64,000 nucleotides of DNA, from the NCBI GenBank assembly GCA_903813345.2, contig CAIIXF020000002.1, positions 12,422,150-12,486,149 on the forward strand, read 5' to 3'. Made by a program: the position numbers and the translations under genes. The notes beneath the pieces were generated by a model. It was not told where the DNA came from, searched no databases, and worked only from the letters and a program-made list of their open reading frames with translations. This document shows positions 21,941-34,742 of the stretch, one piece after another; position 1 is the stretch's first letter, and each line of letters starts with the position of its first letter. The stretch is from Owenia fusiformis (taxonomy: Eukaryota; Annelida; Polychaeta; Sabellida; Oweniidae).

Positions 21941-24742
21941 ATGAAACTTTTGTTGATTGTCACACTTTTTGGGATGGGGAATGCAGAAAACAAATTGGAG
22001 AATTTATTTACAAGATACACTGACAATCTTCTTGGAGATGTAATTTCAACATTAGAAACTAAAAGTAGAATTGAATGTGCAGAGAAATGTTCAAGTTTAG
22101 AAACATGTGGGTTTTATTCAATCCATAAAATAGGAGTGAGACAATGGAATTGTGAGTTGATATCAAACACATACTTGGCAATTTCTTCTATAAATACAAG
22201 TATCAAGTACTTTATCAAGGTAAGAAGGTGATTTCGTTTTTGAATTTTGAAAGGGGAAAGTTAATTGCTTCTTTACTTTTAGAATTTTGGGAAGTACAAT
22301 TATACTAATTAAATTTTAAATGGTAATTAGCAAGTACTTCATCCTTTGTCCTTTGCAGAACTTTTATATCATAAAAATATTAATTCTTTTAAAACCACTC
22401 AATTTACAAATACATTCTGTTTTAGTTAGCCGAAGGAATAAATATCCAAACAACAGATGCACCAACCACATCAGCAACAACAGTAGTACAAACAACAGCT
22501 GTTCCAACAACAGCTGTACCAACAACTGTTCCAACAACAGCTGTACCAACAACTGTTCCAACAACAGCTGCACTAACAACTGTTCCAACAACAGCTGCAC
22601 CAACAGCTGTACCAACAACAGCTGCACCAACAACTGTTCCAACAACAGCAGCACCAACAACTGTTCGAACAACAGCTGCACCAACAACTGTTCCAACAAC
22701 AGCTGCACCAACAACTGTTCCAACAACAGCTGCACCAACAACAACAGCAGAGCCAACAAATCCTCCTTTGGTGAGTATACCAATTTGCTAAACAAAAAAA
22801 CATAAAAATAAAATGTCCTGGTAATGAAACACTGCATGTTCACGAACTTATAAAATATAACTGCTAGTATTTCCTTGATATTTTACAAGGCACTCATTCA
22901 AGCTCAAAGGGAAAAAGCAGGGTGCATCTTAACTGGGAACCTGGGGGACCATGGACACCTCTTTTTTACATGGACCACTTCCTTACTCAAAAACTTCTGG
23001 TCTGGTCCATTAGTCCACATCTGTTTCTAGTCACAATTACATTATTATAAACTACCTTTTAACCAACAAAACATGAGTGATTTATTTCCTGTTTGCTTTG
23101 TCAAAAGAAGACTGAATATTTCAAATGGTTTTCAAAATGTCAATAAATATTATATAAAAATATGTACACACAAGTGCCAAAGGGAAAGGACAAAAACTTG
23201 TTACAGAACATATCAAGTTCACCAGTGACAAGGAAAACAAATGTGGAAAGAATTCACCATTCAAGTACCACTATTGCAATCTGATACCACAACACCAAGG
23301 GACACTGCATTCATAATGAAGTCCTAACAATATATGTTTAGGAAAAAATTAAAAATTGATAGCCAATATACACATACTGTAACTTCAAAACAGTTGTAGA
23401 TACTATTCTATTATAGTATTCAATACTTATATAAGATTAAGAATATTCAGTCTCAAATGATGTGCGACAGACAAAACACAGTCCAATATGAGAATTATAC
23501 TTTAATTACAGGATTGCAGTGCAGGGACAACAGTGAATGTGGTTTCAGCAGAATATATTTCTAATGAATTATGGATTCAAAATGGTAACAATCAATGGTA
23601 CAAGGCCACTCCTAATCCCACAACAGGCGCTGTTGCATCCTGGGCATTTAATTTGGAAAATACTGGGTACCAGCTAGATATATATATGATGATGGACTGG
23701 AATATGGATTTCACATACGCATCTAATGGGGACTATGAGATTCATTTCGAATCAGGTGATTGTAAATAATTTTCTCTTTTATATTTAAAATGTCACTAGA
23801 ATGCTATTAATGAAATGCCAACATGTTCGCAATTTTCAAGTGATATTCCATGTTCTTAACTGATGTTGAATTAGAAAGAGATGAAACCCCATTTCTTTTC
23901 ACCAGCTTATATAGAAATGTATTAAAAATCTGGTAGTAAAGAATTGTCTTTTTGAAATACAGTCATCAATCTCCAAATCAACTAAAAATCAACAAATCAA
24001 AACAAGGCATTAGCATGCAATATGTCACCACCTGACATTTGCTACATTTGTGACAGAGACATCTCTGAATGCTACATGCCACCTGCCGAACACAGAACAC
24101 CATTCACAAAAAAAGTAGGAAACTTAAACAATATGTCAACACTTGTGGTGGTGACATGAAAACTGTATTGCTTGAAAACCTATGCCCAATATTATTCTGT
24201 ATAATTATTATTCATTCATCAAACACAGCAAACAATCGCCAAACATGCTTAAGTTACATCTAGCAATTTTTGATTAATATGTTCATTTATTTTCAGGAGC
24301 TGCAGCCTCTGCTAAAATTCACTGCAGTAATGCAGGTTGGTCTTTTGATGGTGCTGGTAATAAGTGTCCAGGTTCATTCCCAATGAGTGTTGACTCATTT
24401 TTCAACAAGGGCAATCTGGGTATTCCTACAGGAGTCCAAGCCGGCACATTTCACCAGGACACCACACATAATATACTATACTTGTTCAAAGATGATTGGG
24501 TTTATGAATCCAGGGCAGCAATTGGTTCAACTGGGATAAGCGTATTTGATCTGACAGCAACGTACCATAAAGATGATGCAACAGCACCAACCAACATTTT
24601 CAAGGGAGGAATACCATATGGGATAACGGCAGCAGCTCGGTTGCCAAATGACTTGTTTGGATTTTTTGTTGGAGAACATTACTATGTTTATGACTTAACA
24701 ACCGAAACATTATCAGGTCCAACATGTGTAAATCAAGCTTAA
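21941..24742 (+). CDS. Secreted PAN/apple-like, mucin-like and hemopexin-like protein, copy 3
   Basis: Exons 21941-22219, 22426-22770, 23512-23755 and 24297-24742; 437 aa; intact and in phase. It differs from copy 2 by one missing TTAAPTTVP unit in exon 2 and a few replacements (Asn to Tyr near the end of exon 1, Ile to Phe in the first hemopexin-like blade, GTFHQDTTHN versus GTIHQDTTHN). Domain layout, signal peptide and splice sites are otherwise the same as copy 2. Its upstream flank (about 1.17 kb back to 20761) is shared with copy 2, so expression is probably similar. Confidence 0.85.
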
Positions 24743-24995
24743 TACATGTATCTTTGGATTGCTACCACAAAACAATTGGTAGTACGATTAATCGCTCTTT
24801 CGGCATGGAAAAGTTTGAAAATTGATTTTTTATTTTAACTCTGATTTTGACTCGAGTCAGACTTCAGCTCAGTTGAGTCTAATGCAATATATACTTACAT
24901 ATCATGCACTTTCTTAAAAATGTTAGGCTTGTTTCCTAAAAAGAGGATCTTGTTTTTCTCAATTTGAACATATCGAAAGTTTCTTCTACATTATA

Positions 24996-25503
24996 CAGGG
25001 TGTCAAATAAGTCCTGCCCCCCCCCCCCTACAGCCAAGACGAAGTTATATGGTACCAAGTGTGATATATCATTAGAAAGGTCTTCCAAAGTTATGTTGAT
25101 TGGCATATATCTGACACATGTCAGTCAATCTCACAAATTTTTACATTATATCAATTGAGGTGAAACATGGCAATTTGGCGTATTTGGCAGGATTTTAAGA
25201 ATTGGGTATAAGAAAAGTCAAAGGACCTAAAGATGACTATATATGTATATGGCAATGAATTCAACCAATTTCTGGATAGGGTTAGATGTGTAGAAAATAG
25301 AGGTGCATGGAAAAATGGTGAAAACCTTTTTCTTTCAAGTTGAATGCGAAAAAGATGAGGTGAATAGGTGAATTTCATCCAAAATACTTGATAGTTGGTG
25401 AGTTAACATACCTTTGAATGGTCTTTCCAATGGAATATCACACCAGGTACCATCTATTAAGGTTTTAGCTGAAGCAGGGGGACAGGACTTATTTGACACC
25501 CTG
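24996..25503 (+). mobile_element. Tc1/mariner-type MITE, duplicate in unit 2
   Basis: Same element as 18032-18537 with the same TA-flanked CAGGGTGTCAAATAAGTCC ends. Its poly-C run is longer by two. It was carried here by the segmental duplication, not by transposition, because the flanks match as well. Confidence 0.85.
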
Positions 25504-25956
25504 TATTAACAATTTCTGAAAAGAGGATGGGTATTGAAATGCGTAGTTAAAAACCACATATCCCATGTTATTTTTTCCATAGGGAAAACTCGTGCTTTCC
25601 ATTGTTTTCAGCATAATTTTGGTAACCGAAAATTCATATCTTTAAAACTAGACTTTCATACCATTCTACTTTTGAAGAAGTTTTAGACCCCTTGTTGAAT
25701 AATCTTTTCATGTAATAAAAAATCAAAAGATCCTCTTTTGAATAAATAGGTCAACATTTTGTAAAATTGTTGACATGGGGCCCATATTCAATAATTTTTT
25801 GTATTGTTTGATTGATATTTTTATCATCCTGGGTACTTCACTTGAAAGAAAAGATATTGTTTTAATTAAAACCACTGTATACTTATGATGAGATATGACT
25901 GTCTTAAATCTTGCCATACTCACGGTAAGGTATCCTAACTGCGCGCATATCTAAAA

Positions 25957-26013
25957 ATGGCAGACAAGGAGGATACGACTCCCATAAGGATGAAAAAGCA
26001 CTTGAAATACAAG
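25957..26013 (+). other. Candidate orphan first exon, duplicate
   Basis: Identical in reading to 18991-19047 (begins MADKEDTTPI, donor GTTAGT). It adds no independent evidence because it was copied with the unit. Confidence 0.22.
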
Positions 26014-27194
26014 GTTAGTTTTGTTTATCAGATATTACCATTATGTGAGGACTATATTACTTTACAAATAACACTTGATTTTTTCCTGGTGTAAACCTAG
26101 TTATCTCAATATAAGGTTCCTTAGGAGCTTTGTGTTCAAAATATACAGTGTTGCGTCATATAATGTCTGTTTGTTGTAGTTTGAAGTTTATTCAGCCCTT
26201 GTGTTTGCATATACTGAAAGATACAGGATTGCTGCATATAGTTTAAGTAATATAGTATTTTATATTTCTGTGAAAAGTGCGACATCTTAACATATGTGTA
26301 GGTAATCGAAAAACCAATGACAATTTTTTATCAATCATCTGTTTATATTTTAAAACCTACGTTCATCTAAACATAACTTTTGCTATCACATGGTAGAATC
26401 ATATAATCGCCACAGAATGGACGTATGAAACTATAAAACAATTCAGAATAAATGTCTTAAAATGTTGTTTGAAAACACTTGTATGATGCAATGTTGATAT
26501 GCGCGCAGTTTGCATTTTGGCTACCGCGGCGTGATACTGCACATGAACCAGTTGGACCTTTAGGTTTTGATTACTTTTATGCTGCCAAAACGAGAAGTTA
26601 AGGTCTCAGCTTCATTTTGGTTTTCAAGATTTGCTAGAATTTTTGTGATTTGGAGCATAATAATGCATTGGATGGTAAGTTTTAGAAGCTTACTGTATTA
26701 ATTCTAATAAATGCACAGTGCCTCTCCCAAATTTCCCAGGAGGGGCCGTCTCAAATAAAACTAGAAAACTGCAACTCCAAGGAGTAGCAAATTCCACCAA
26801 ACAAAATATGTCTTGATAAACAGCAGCCATCTTGAAAATTTCTTCTTGAGCAGAACACCCTTGTCACTAGGCATTGGCAATGAAACTTGAACCAAATCCA
26901 TGAATGAATCAGGGGAGTTTTTTCATGCTAATCGCTAATGTTAATCATCCAAAAAACATCAATACACTTTAAAACATTTTATTGACTATAACATTGCACC
27001 ACATAATCCCCAAAAATTATATCTCATTTTCAAGAATTATCTATTATCTATCCAGGATTCATACCCAGGTATTTTCATTTTACAAACTTCAGAGGACTGG
27101 GAATCATTGATCCTATTTGCTTTTGAATAAACTGAATAATAAATGGTGTCTTCATGTATGCCAATAATTTTTCAAAATTGTGTAAATGATACAC

Positions 27195-27293
27195 ATTCCC
27201 TAATTTTGCTTCAAGACCTAGGACTACAGGTATCTACTCTAACAACAGTTGCTAGAGTAGAAAGTCCAGGGTCTTGAAGCAAGACTAGGGAAT
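27195..27293 (+). other. ~100-nt imperfect hairpin, unit 2
   Basis: Copy of the hairpin at 20229-20327, with both stem arms unchanged. Confidence 0.42.
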
Positions 27294-27729
27294 TTATTCC
27301 AAATATTTTACACATTTGAACATCATTCAATTTCCTATGAACCTCCCATATTTCATGACCATCAGATATGTCAGACTGATAGCTATAATATAGCAGCACT
27401 TGAACAACATGCGCTGTAGGCAAACCTGCACAAGTTGTCAATTACCATTCTGATTTATCATATCAGGTCCCAATCAGTCAGTGATGCTAGGTAAGCTTAT
27501 TTGTGGCAGGATATTGAAGATTTACTTTTTGAGAATCAGGTAATTGAGTAATCTATTCGATTAAACATGTGTCAATCAATTTATCTATGATCGATTAAAA
27601 CTTCACACCTCTAATTCTTAGGGAGCCTCAGCATGTATTCCTGAATGCAACCAACCAGCTATTTTATGGGCAACTCGTTTAAATATGAATAGTACCTCCC
27701 GTTATTCCATTCATTTTTAAATGAGTACA

Positions 27730-30010
27730 TGTAGGTCATGAAAAATTAGCTTAATCCGGTAACCCACAGGCGTTCGTTGCACTTGCCAATACAAGCTCAA
27801 TATCTGATACTTTTTTCTCGCATGTCAATGAATGTTTTTAAATAGGCTAGAATGGATTATTGATAATAGAATAGGTGCATATCTAGTACAAAGTCCCAGT
27901 TTATACTCAATTTTTAGAGAAGAAAATTAACCTAACTTTCGATTCAATATATATTACCTTATTGGATATTGAAACTGATAAAAAATCAATCTGTTTCAAT
28001 AGAATGAGATATTTAATTCCTTTTCCATTATGTTCTTAGCATTATGTTCTTGTTTGTTTCATTGATAGTTACAAAAACAAGAACCCCTGTGATTATGCAT
28101 ATAGATTTAATTGCAATTGTCTTTAAACCAATAATTACAGTTACTAAAGGTAGAATAGCGGTAATTTCTTAGAAAAACTCCAAAATAAATCCTTGGTACC
28201 TTAAACCTGCCTTGGAGATTTGGAGACTTACTTTTGTTAAAATACCAGAGTCTGAAAAAATCACTCATCTCGATATCGAAGAAAGAAGTTTCAATCACAG
28301 ATACTAGTTTTCTGTATGAAAAAAATCAAAATTCTGCAAAAAATTCTGCAAGAAAAAAAGCAAATTCTGCAAGGAGAAAATCGAAATTCTGCACAAATTT
28401 TCAAAAAAAGTCCAAATTCTGCAATCTTTTAAAACGGAAACGGAAGTCAGCTACTTTCTAGGTAAGAACTGCGCGTCATTAGCGAACTTGCTTGAGCGAA
28501 TTTAAACGTGATAGAATGTTCAATATTTCACAATGAAATCGTACTTGTACTAAATAATGATTGATTGTTGGACATAAACAGACACTCTTCAAATACCCCG
28601 CAAAGGTAGGAGATCGTAAAATATGTAATTTCTGGAAATTCTGGTAATTCCACGGGATTTTCATGAAAATCAGGGATTCTGCAAAAAATTGAAGTTTTGT
28701 CAAATTCCGTCCACGCCGCGGAATTACGGAATACTAGTAACTATGTTCAATTTTGATAAACTGTGTGAGCAAAATACAAGTTCAGATAAAAGGTTTTCGT
28801 TCCAATTTTAATTACATCACCTAGTGGCAGTCAATTTTCCCATGCAAATGCCAAAAGGCAAAACTAAGTAAAAGAAACATGGCCACCTAATGTAAGTTGA
28901 TCGAGTTAAATTGATATTTTCGATTGAAGGAAGAAAAATTTTCACAATAATCTCAAACTCCGTTTGACGTGTTCTTCATCACATTTTGTTGATACATACC
29001 AGAACTTAATAGTTCATATCCATTTAACAAAGCCACAAAAGAGTAGGTAGAGCTAAGGAAGTGGAATAAACAGTCCATGAGTCCATGAATACTTTTTATT
29101 TTTCCTCTAAGAGCTACATTTAAAAATTTCAAGTTGATCAGATAATATTGTGTTTTTGAATTAAATCCTGGTTAATGGGATTGATCACTCGAGCAATCGT
29201 TACACCTCTTGCGTATCTCTTCTCACCCCACACACGATGGTAACTATACATTCCAGCATCTTGCACTCAGTCAGTCGAACAGTCAACATAATCATTTCAT
29301 CATACTCACAATACCATCTTTAATACATTTTGCACTGAATTACACTTTTTGAAAGGCAATAGACATCAGATAGCAGCATCATTTCCCAAACAATGTTGCA
29401 ACAAAAATATTTCGGTTTATTATCAAATACATGTAAGAAACTGCCAATGAGGGCTTTCTGAACCCACAGGTGATACCAAATCATGTTAGTGAATAAGGAT
29501 GTTTAAGTTTTCAAGCTGAGATGGACAAACATTCTACATCTAGGATATCTCCTCGTATATTATGTGCACAATAGGTTAAAGCTTCAAATTACATTTAAAA
29601 ACTTACGATGATCATTTCACCGGTTCATCATTATCATTTAACATAAGGTTGAAGGTGGGATCAATTTAGTTTAGGATGAAAAAAAATTAGTATGTAGGAA
29701 TATTAGTAGGAAAAAGTATCTACCGAGCAATCCAGAAAATCGTCACATCACTCAGCGATACACACTTCCAGCAACCAGCATCACCCGACCTTTAGTCTGA
29801 ACTGATCGCCTCAATACTTCAACTACAGTGAGCTAACTAGAGAATCCGAGAAAAACTCCCCTTTTTGTATAACTAAGGATGTTTAACTGAAGAACTATAT
29901 CGAGGAACAGATTTGATTACACAAAAGGGAAATCTCGCCAATAAACTACATAGATACCTAAGGAAGAAGACAACATTCAAGAGACTACACCATGTTATCT
30001 GAAGGTGATG
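27730..30010. other. Spacer after the tandem array; no gene seen
   Basis: AT-rich, inside the CWF19L2 intron. The stretch 28325-28425 is a loose repeat of AATTCTGCAAG[AG]AAAA, which generates a spurious Lys/Ser-rich frame. A few copies of AATTCTG/AATTCCG recur to 28735. The rest shows no coding or repeat structure that I can name. Confidence 0.5.
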
Positions 30011-30015
30011 GAATG

Positions 30016-32524
30016 ACCAAGGAGGATTGGCTACCACGATCGAAACTTCATAATTTTCAACAATGAAAACGTTGAAATGTCGTTATTTTCTGAAATTAAA
30101 ACCAATTATGTACTAAATACATTTTATAGTAAAAAAAAAAAAAATATACACAACATCACTTTAAGTGAACAAAATGGCGGCTATTTGAATTCGAATTTTG
30201 TACCACAACATGCCCATATACACACTACCTTACCACGTGACCACGTTTAAAAGGGAAACAGGGTACAGTTAAGTTGCAAATGGAGGACGTGGGTTTAATT
30301 CCATATTTCTGAACATAAAATACATTTTACATTTATTTCTAGTGTTCTACCAGACATAAAATAGATTCCTCAAGCAGTTTGTCGAATATTGTTGACAAAA
30401 AACCATATAGGCAAAGATAGAGAATAGTGGGTGCAGTGAAGTAAAACTTGAAAGCAATACAAGATACATTTCAGTAAATCTATTAACATACAAGAAGCGT
30501 GTAAGTTTCATTTCGAAAATGTTACTTTTTTGACATTGATATGTCACAAAAAAAACAGATAACTGTTATTAACACTGCGTGTCAGTGTGTTATGTGAAGA
30601 CACGTTTTCTAGTATGTTATTCAACTGTATTTTTGTGCATTAATTGTTTTCTAAAATCTTAAGATGAATAAAAAGTCGTCCCATAAATGTATCTTAACTT
30701 TGCCATAAGGCAGAACATATTGTAAAACATTTTTCCTGTTTTGAGATGTCTGGTGATGAGCGTTTCATGATTAAATGCAAAATCACTGGAGCAGATACCA
30801 TCCAAAAACATCTGACATTCAACATGTCAAATAAGACTACATAGATCTGGTAATAGTTTTCAGAGTGAAGAGTATGGGTTAAGCATATAGTTATAGTATT
30901 ATGAATCCACTTCCTACAAATACATTAATTATACAGCACTATGTCCAGTCAACATTCAAAATGGCAGCAGTACGCGGTAAACACGATAAACATAAGTCAT
31001 ATTCTGCAACGAATATGGCATATTCACTTGCGGTGTATGCCAGATTCACTGCGGTATATGGCATACACACTAACCAATGAGAACGCGATACAGAAGTTCG
31101 CATTTGTCAATTACATCGATTCAACGAACGTGCTAAAGTCTATAAATTATTATTGAGATTACTGAATCAACATCTTAGTGCATTGAATATATCAACTAAT
31201 ACAATTGAATAACATACACCAGTACGGTACCTGTATTGTTTGATGTTGTTTTGTGTATGTGTTACACGGGAAACATAATGGCGCATAGATAAACGAACCT
31301 ACATTCGTGAAGCAAGTGACTTTTATAGCCAAATCAAAACTTTCAAAAATCATGAGTATTTATATCTTGTTGTATTGGCATTCACGAATTACACATTTCA
31401 AATACTTTCAGGAGTATCATTCAGCAACGACATGTAATAAACATATGTAATCAATCCAGGATTCATTTATATTTACTAACTATAGCGCTAACTATATTGG
31501 TAATCCAGTGTAGTTTTAGATTTAGAATCGATTTTCGACCAATCAAATCGAGGCTTTCTGTATCACATTTTCATCTCTGGTATATGGCATATTCCGCAGT
31601 TGAGCATGCCATATTCCGCAGGAGAGTATGACATATTCCACAGTGAGATATCTGGTATTCACTGAAATCAATGTATCGCATATTCGCTGCGAAATATGCC
31701 ATATACAGCAGGTGAGTATGGTACGTTTACCCGTATCACAAATACCACACAACCATGAATATTTGCCATATTCCTCGTAACACCATGCTCATATAGTTAT
31801 TTTGCAGTTTTTGGCAAGTATTTCCATATACAGTATTTGAAATATTCTAATGACGCCCCTTGTATGCATTCGTGCATCAATGCACTCTATTGAAACGTAT
31901 CATTCCTTCTATTATTCATTATATTCTGGTTTTGAATGTCAAATACAGCTCCATGTACCACTGGATTAGGATATCAAGTGCATTAGAAATAATGATTGGC
32001 ACATGTATGTTGTTATTGAAAATGAAGAATAGATCAATTACGTTTAGTCAGTTCAAAAATATACTATCACACTATTGTACAAAACATGATTCTAGTATAT
32101 TACTGAGTATCTCAGAATTGGTTTTGGTATAACACCAGCAAATCGTTCTGTATAATCAGCTTACTTTCTCGCTCCCTGTACTATTGAACAATTTACATTC
32201 CTTGCACCCTGTATTGATCAACTTTTGACTTTCTACCCTGTTCTAATCATATCAAATATTTTAAAATTTAAAACGCTATTATTTATATTCTTTCTTCAAC
32301 CATCGTATAACTTTGAACATGGAATTCACTATTTCACCATGTAGTTCAGTGAATAACAATATTGACTCACTCCGAGCACCAAACATATTAACCTTTAGAC
32401 TAAGCAGTCGATACACTCAAAAGCGACCTGGTTGAAAGCCAAAAATCTCGCACATGCGGGATTGAGGTAGGGTAGTGTGATATATGGGACAGAATATCAA
32501 CATTGCACCCTGGGAGCCAATCCT
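30016..32524. mobile_element. Possible decayed relative of the 61349-61653 element
   Basis: The left end CAAGGAGGATTGGCTACCAC and the right end CCTGGGAGCCAATCCTCTTTG match the inverted termini of the intact 305-bp element at 61349-61653. Interior blocks near 30040-30220 (GAAATGTCGTTATTTTCTGA, ACAAAATGGCGGCTATTTG) also match it. Flanking GGAATGAC and GGAATAAC could be a decayed target duplication. About 2.2 kb of extra sequence, including the inverted repeat at 30941-31790, would have been added inside. Confidence 0.35.
30941..31790. repeat. Inverted pair of ATATGCCATATTC-type short tandem repeats
   Basis: Right side (31560-31760): units such as CATATTCCGCAG(TT)GAG[CT]ATG and GATATCTGGTATTCACTG, about 27 bp apart. 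Left side (31000-31110): the same motifs in reverse (GAATATGGCATATTCACTTG, GCGGTATATGGCATAC). The arms also share GCGATACAGAAG/CTTTCTGTATCAC. The whole could fold back as an imperfect palindrome. Function unknown. Confidence 0.5.
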
Positions 32525-33425
32525 CTTTGGGAATAACTAAAGAGAAAACCCTTGCGACTTGGCATGGTTAGCTTCTCAATGTCTATGTGATGAACTATAT
32601 GTTAGCTGTTGGACGAATTGTCCACCATGTGTGACATTGAACAACATTACTATTGATTCCAGTATTCCACTGTCACACCGGAATTATGCCAACAGTAAAG
32701 TCAGATACCGTTGTCACAAATGGCAGGCATAGTCGCTTCAATTAGATTTTCATGAACTGTATATTAAATAGAGCACCTAGACTAAATTCCTTTGGAACAA
32801 CAATCACTCAAAGTATCTTTATACTCATTGTACAGTTAATAATGTTCTACCATCGAAATAAAGTCGTTAGTAATCTTACACTGTATTACCACATGCTATT
32901 GTCTTTCTAAATTATTTCAAAATCAGATTCCGTTGTCATTGAGGATATCGAAAACGCTATATTGTGGCGATTCACGACTCAATTTGATCGAAATTGGGAT
33001 TTCATATGATACATCATCACAAGAGCTTAATACATGCACAGAATTAGCGACAATAAAATCCTATGAAATGAGGACCAAGTGATTATCAAGGGATCACGGT
33101 GTCCGCACTCACACCCCTCCGGTGATGACCAGTCTAACAGACAAGCTTCTGCCATCTAACCAACCGCACATGCCTTGTTTTGTTATTATATTGGGATAAG
33201 GATTATTTAGACATTAAGTAGTTTTCCTGGAATTTTGATGAAGAGATTTTTGTGATACCTGCCTGCACGGCAAGCGCAGATGTACACACGCTAAGATGTA
33301 CACACACCTGTTTATAGCAGAAGATGACAATACGATTGCACTTTGAAATAGTACAATGAAAACACGAAGGCCCTTGACCATCTCATCATCCGTCCTTAAA
33401 AATGTGATATGGGATCTTTAATTAC
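32525..33425. other. Intronic DNA with no recognised feature
   Basis: Non-coding sequence left of CWF19L2 exon 33426-33551, of somewhat more even composition. A short stretch at 33085-33180 (TCACGGTGTCCGCACTCACA...CTTCTGCCATCTAACCAACC) recalls a degraded tRNA-like or SINE head, but I could not fold it and make no call. Confidence 0.4.
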
Positions 33426-33551
33426 CTTATCTAATAGGTTTTCTCCCATTCTCTCTTTTTCGTCTTCAACTTCTCTCTTCTTCTTATGCCTTATATCATC
33501 TCTAGTCAATGTTGGAATAATATCCAATGGGGCTTCCATCCAACTATCACG
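33426..33551 (-). CDS. CWF19L2: CWF19L2-like exon, 42 codons (RDSWM segment)
   Basis: Minus-strand exon between acceptor TATTGTAG and donor GTAATT. It reads RDSWMEAPLDIIPTLTRDDI, then RHKKKREVEDEKERM and ends ENLLDK. From memory, vertebrate CWF19L2 has RDEWMTVDFMSVKT followed by a charged KAEKETMRKIEQEK-like helix before NPYWKDGG; sequence type, order and phase (0 to 0 with exon 1393-1541) agree. This places the three secreted-protein genes inside a CWF19L2 intron. Confidence 0.78.
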
Positions 33552-34477
33552 CTACAATAATACATTGGTGTGTTATTCCAATATTAAAGGCCTTATACTT
33601 AGTATGACATGGGTTTGCTTGACTTACTGCAATTCAACATCTTATATGCAAGATTCTCACTTTTACAACTATACATTAGACTACGAATTTAATATAACAG
33701 TAATAAATAGAGGATAAATAGAGGATAAAATGTTGGAAGTAATCTTTTCCCAACACTCCTTATGAAGAATAAAATGAAGCTTTAAGATCTGGAAATGTTG
33801 ATACTCATTTACAGGGTGTCCCAAACATGTGCCATGATGAACAGGGAATAGCTCTGAGTGATGAAGGAATGTTCTTGAAAAGTGATCATCTGACAGACAA
33901 TTTAATTCATAAAGTTTAACTGGGTAACTTTACTCTATTTAGTTTTAGACCAAGTTTGTTTTGATACCACCAATTATATTTCATGATGTACTGAGCAACT
34001 GATGAAGACATCATATGACAGACAATTCAATAATCATATCAATATCTGAAGGCTTCATTAGGTAACTCTTATATTAGCTTAAGAGAAAAAACTTACCACA
34101 ACCCATTTTCAATGTTTGAAATTGTACATTGTATCGCACAAACTATGAATTTGTAACTACTTATTGAAAAATAAACATTTTCCTTATCATGTGAAAAGTT
34201 TCTACTTTTTACAATGGAGGAAAAAGAGTTGTTCCCATCTTATTTGGGCATACTTTTTGGGACATCTTGTAAAATTTGTTTAAATTGTTATTTTCCTCTT
34301 ATTTTGTATATCTATTCAGTTGTTAGTCTTGTTTTCACAATTTTTCTCACTTCAAATTCCTTGACTTTCTCATTAAATTCTAAAATTCCCTTTCATATAA
34401 GACAATCTGAGGCCTTGTTCTGAAATAACTCCACATTTCCATGACAGGGAATATGTTTTTTGTTCATTCAAAATTAC

Positions 34478-34582
34478 CTGAGCGGTAGGGGGCATAGATG
34501 GGCCTTTAACAACAGGTATCTCTTTAGTTGAATGGACTTCCTCCCTCTTTTCTACCCACATCGCTTCCTCTTCTGACGATTC
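34478..34582 (-). CDS. CWF19L2: CWF19L2-like exon, acidic WVE segment
   Basis: Minus-strand exon of exactly 35 codons with acceptor TTATTCTAG and donor GTAATT. It starts ESSEEEAMWVEKREEV and ends KGPSMPPTAQ. Vertebrate CWF19L2 has a Ser-rich acidic SSSSSEDEWVEA stretch just before the RDEWM segment, which fits. The intron to 33426-33551 is 926 bp. The reading is short and acidic, so support rests on order, phase and the WVE motif. Confidence 0.68.
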
Positions 34583-34742
34583 CTAGAATAAGAATAAACT
34601 GTTTTAGTCTGTTTTATTATTTTACGTAAATGTAGGGATGGATAGACATAACAGTGCAAAAAATAGTTGCATTTTCTCATACAATTTAGTGTGCTATTAT
34701 GTATTATTTTAGTATAGGTAAATATATAAGCAAATCCTATTA

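Larger units (their letters stand above)
20761..27726 (+). repeat. Tandem duplication unit 2 (6,966 bp)
   Basis: Near-identical second copy of 13768-20760, carrying gene copy 3, the mariner MITE, the candidate orphan exon and the hairpin. Differences noticed by eye are scattered substitutions (for example AAATCT/AAAACT at about 21416, AACTTGG/TACTTGG in exon 1), one 27-bp codon-repeat unit and poly-C length. The divergence is low enough that collapse or false duplication in assembly has to be considered. Confidence 0.92.

Noticed and set aside
28234-28461. Lys/Ser-rich frame of 75 aa
   Set aside because: Arises from the loose AATTCTGCAAGAAAA repeat; no flanking exon signals.
33812-33840. Second mariner-type MITE starting TTTACAGGGTGTCCCAAAC
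   Set aside because: Only one end is visible; no matching inverted CACCCTGTA end was found within the next kilobase.
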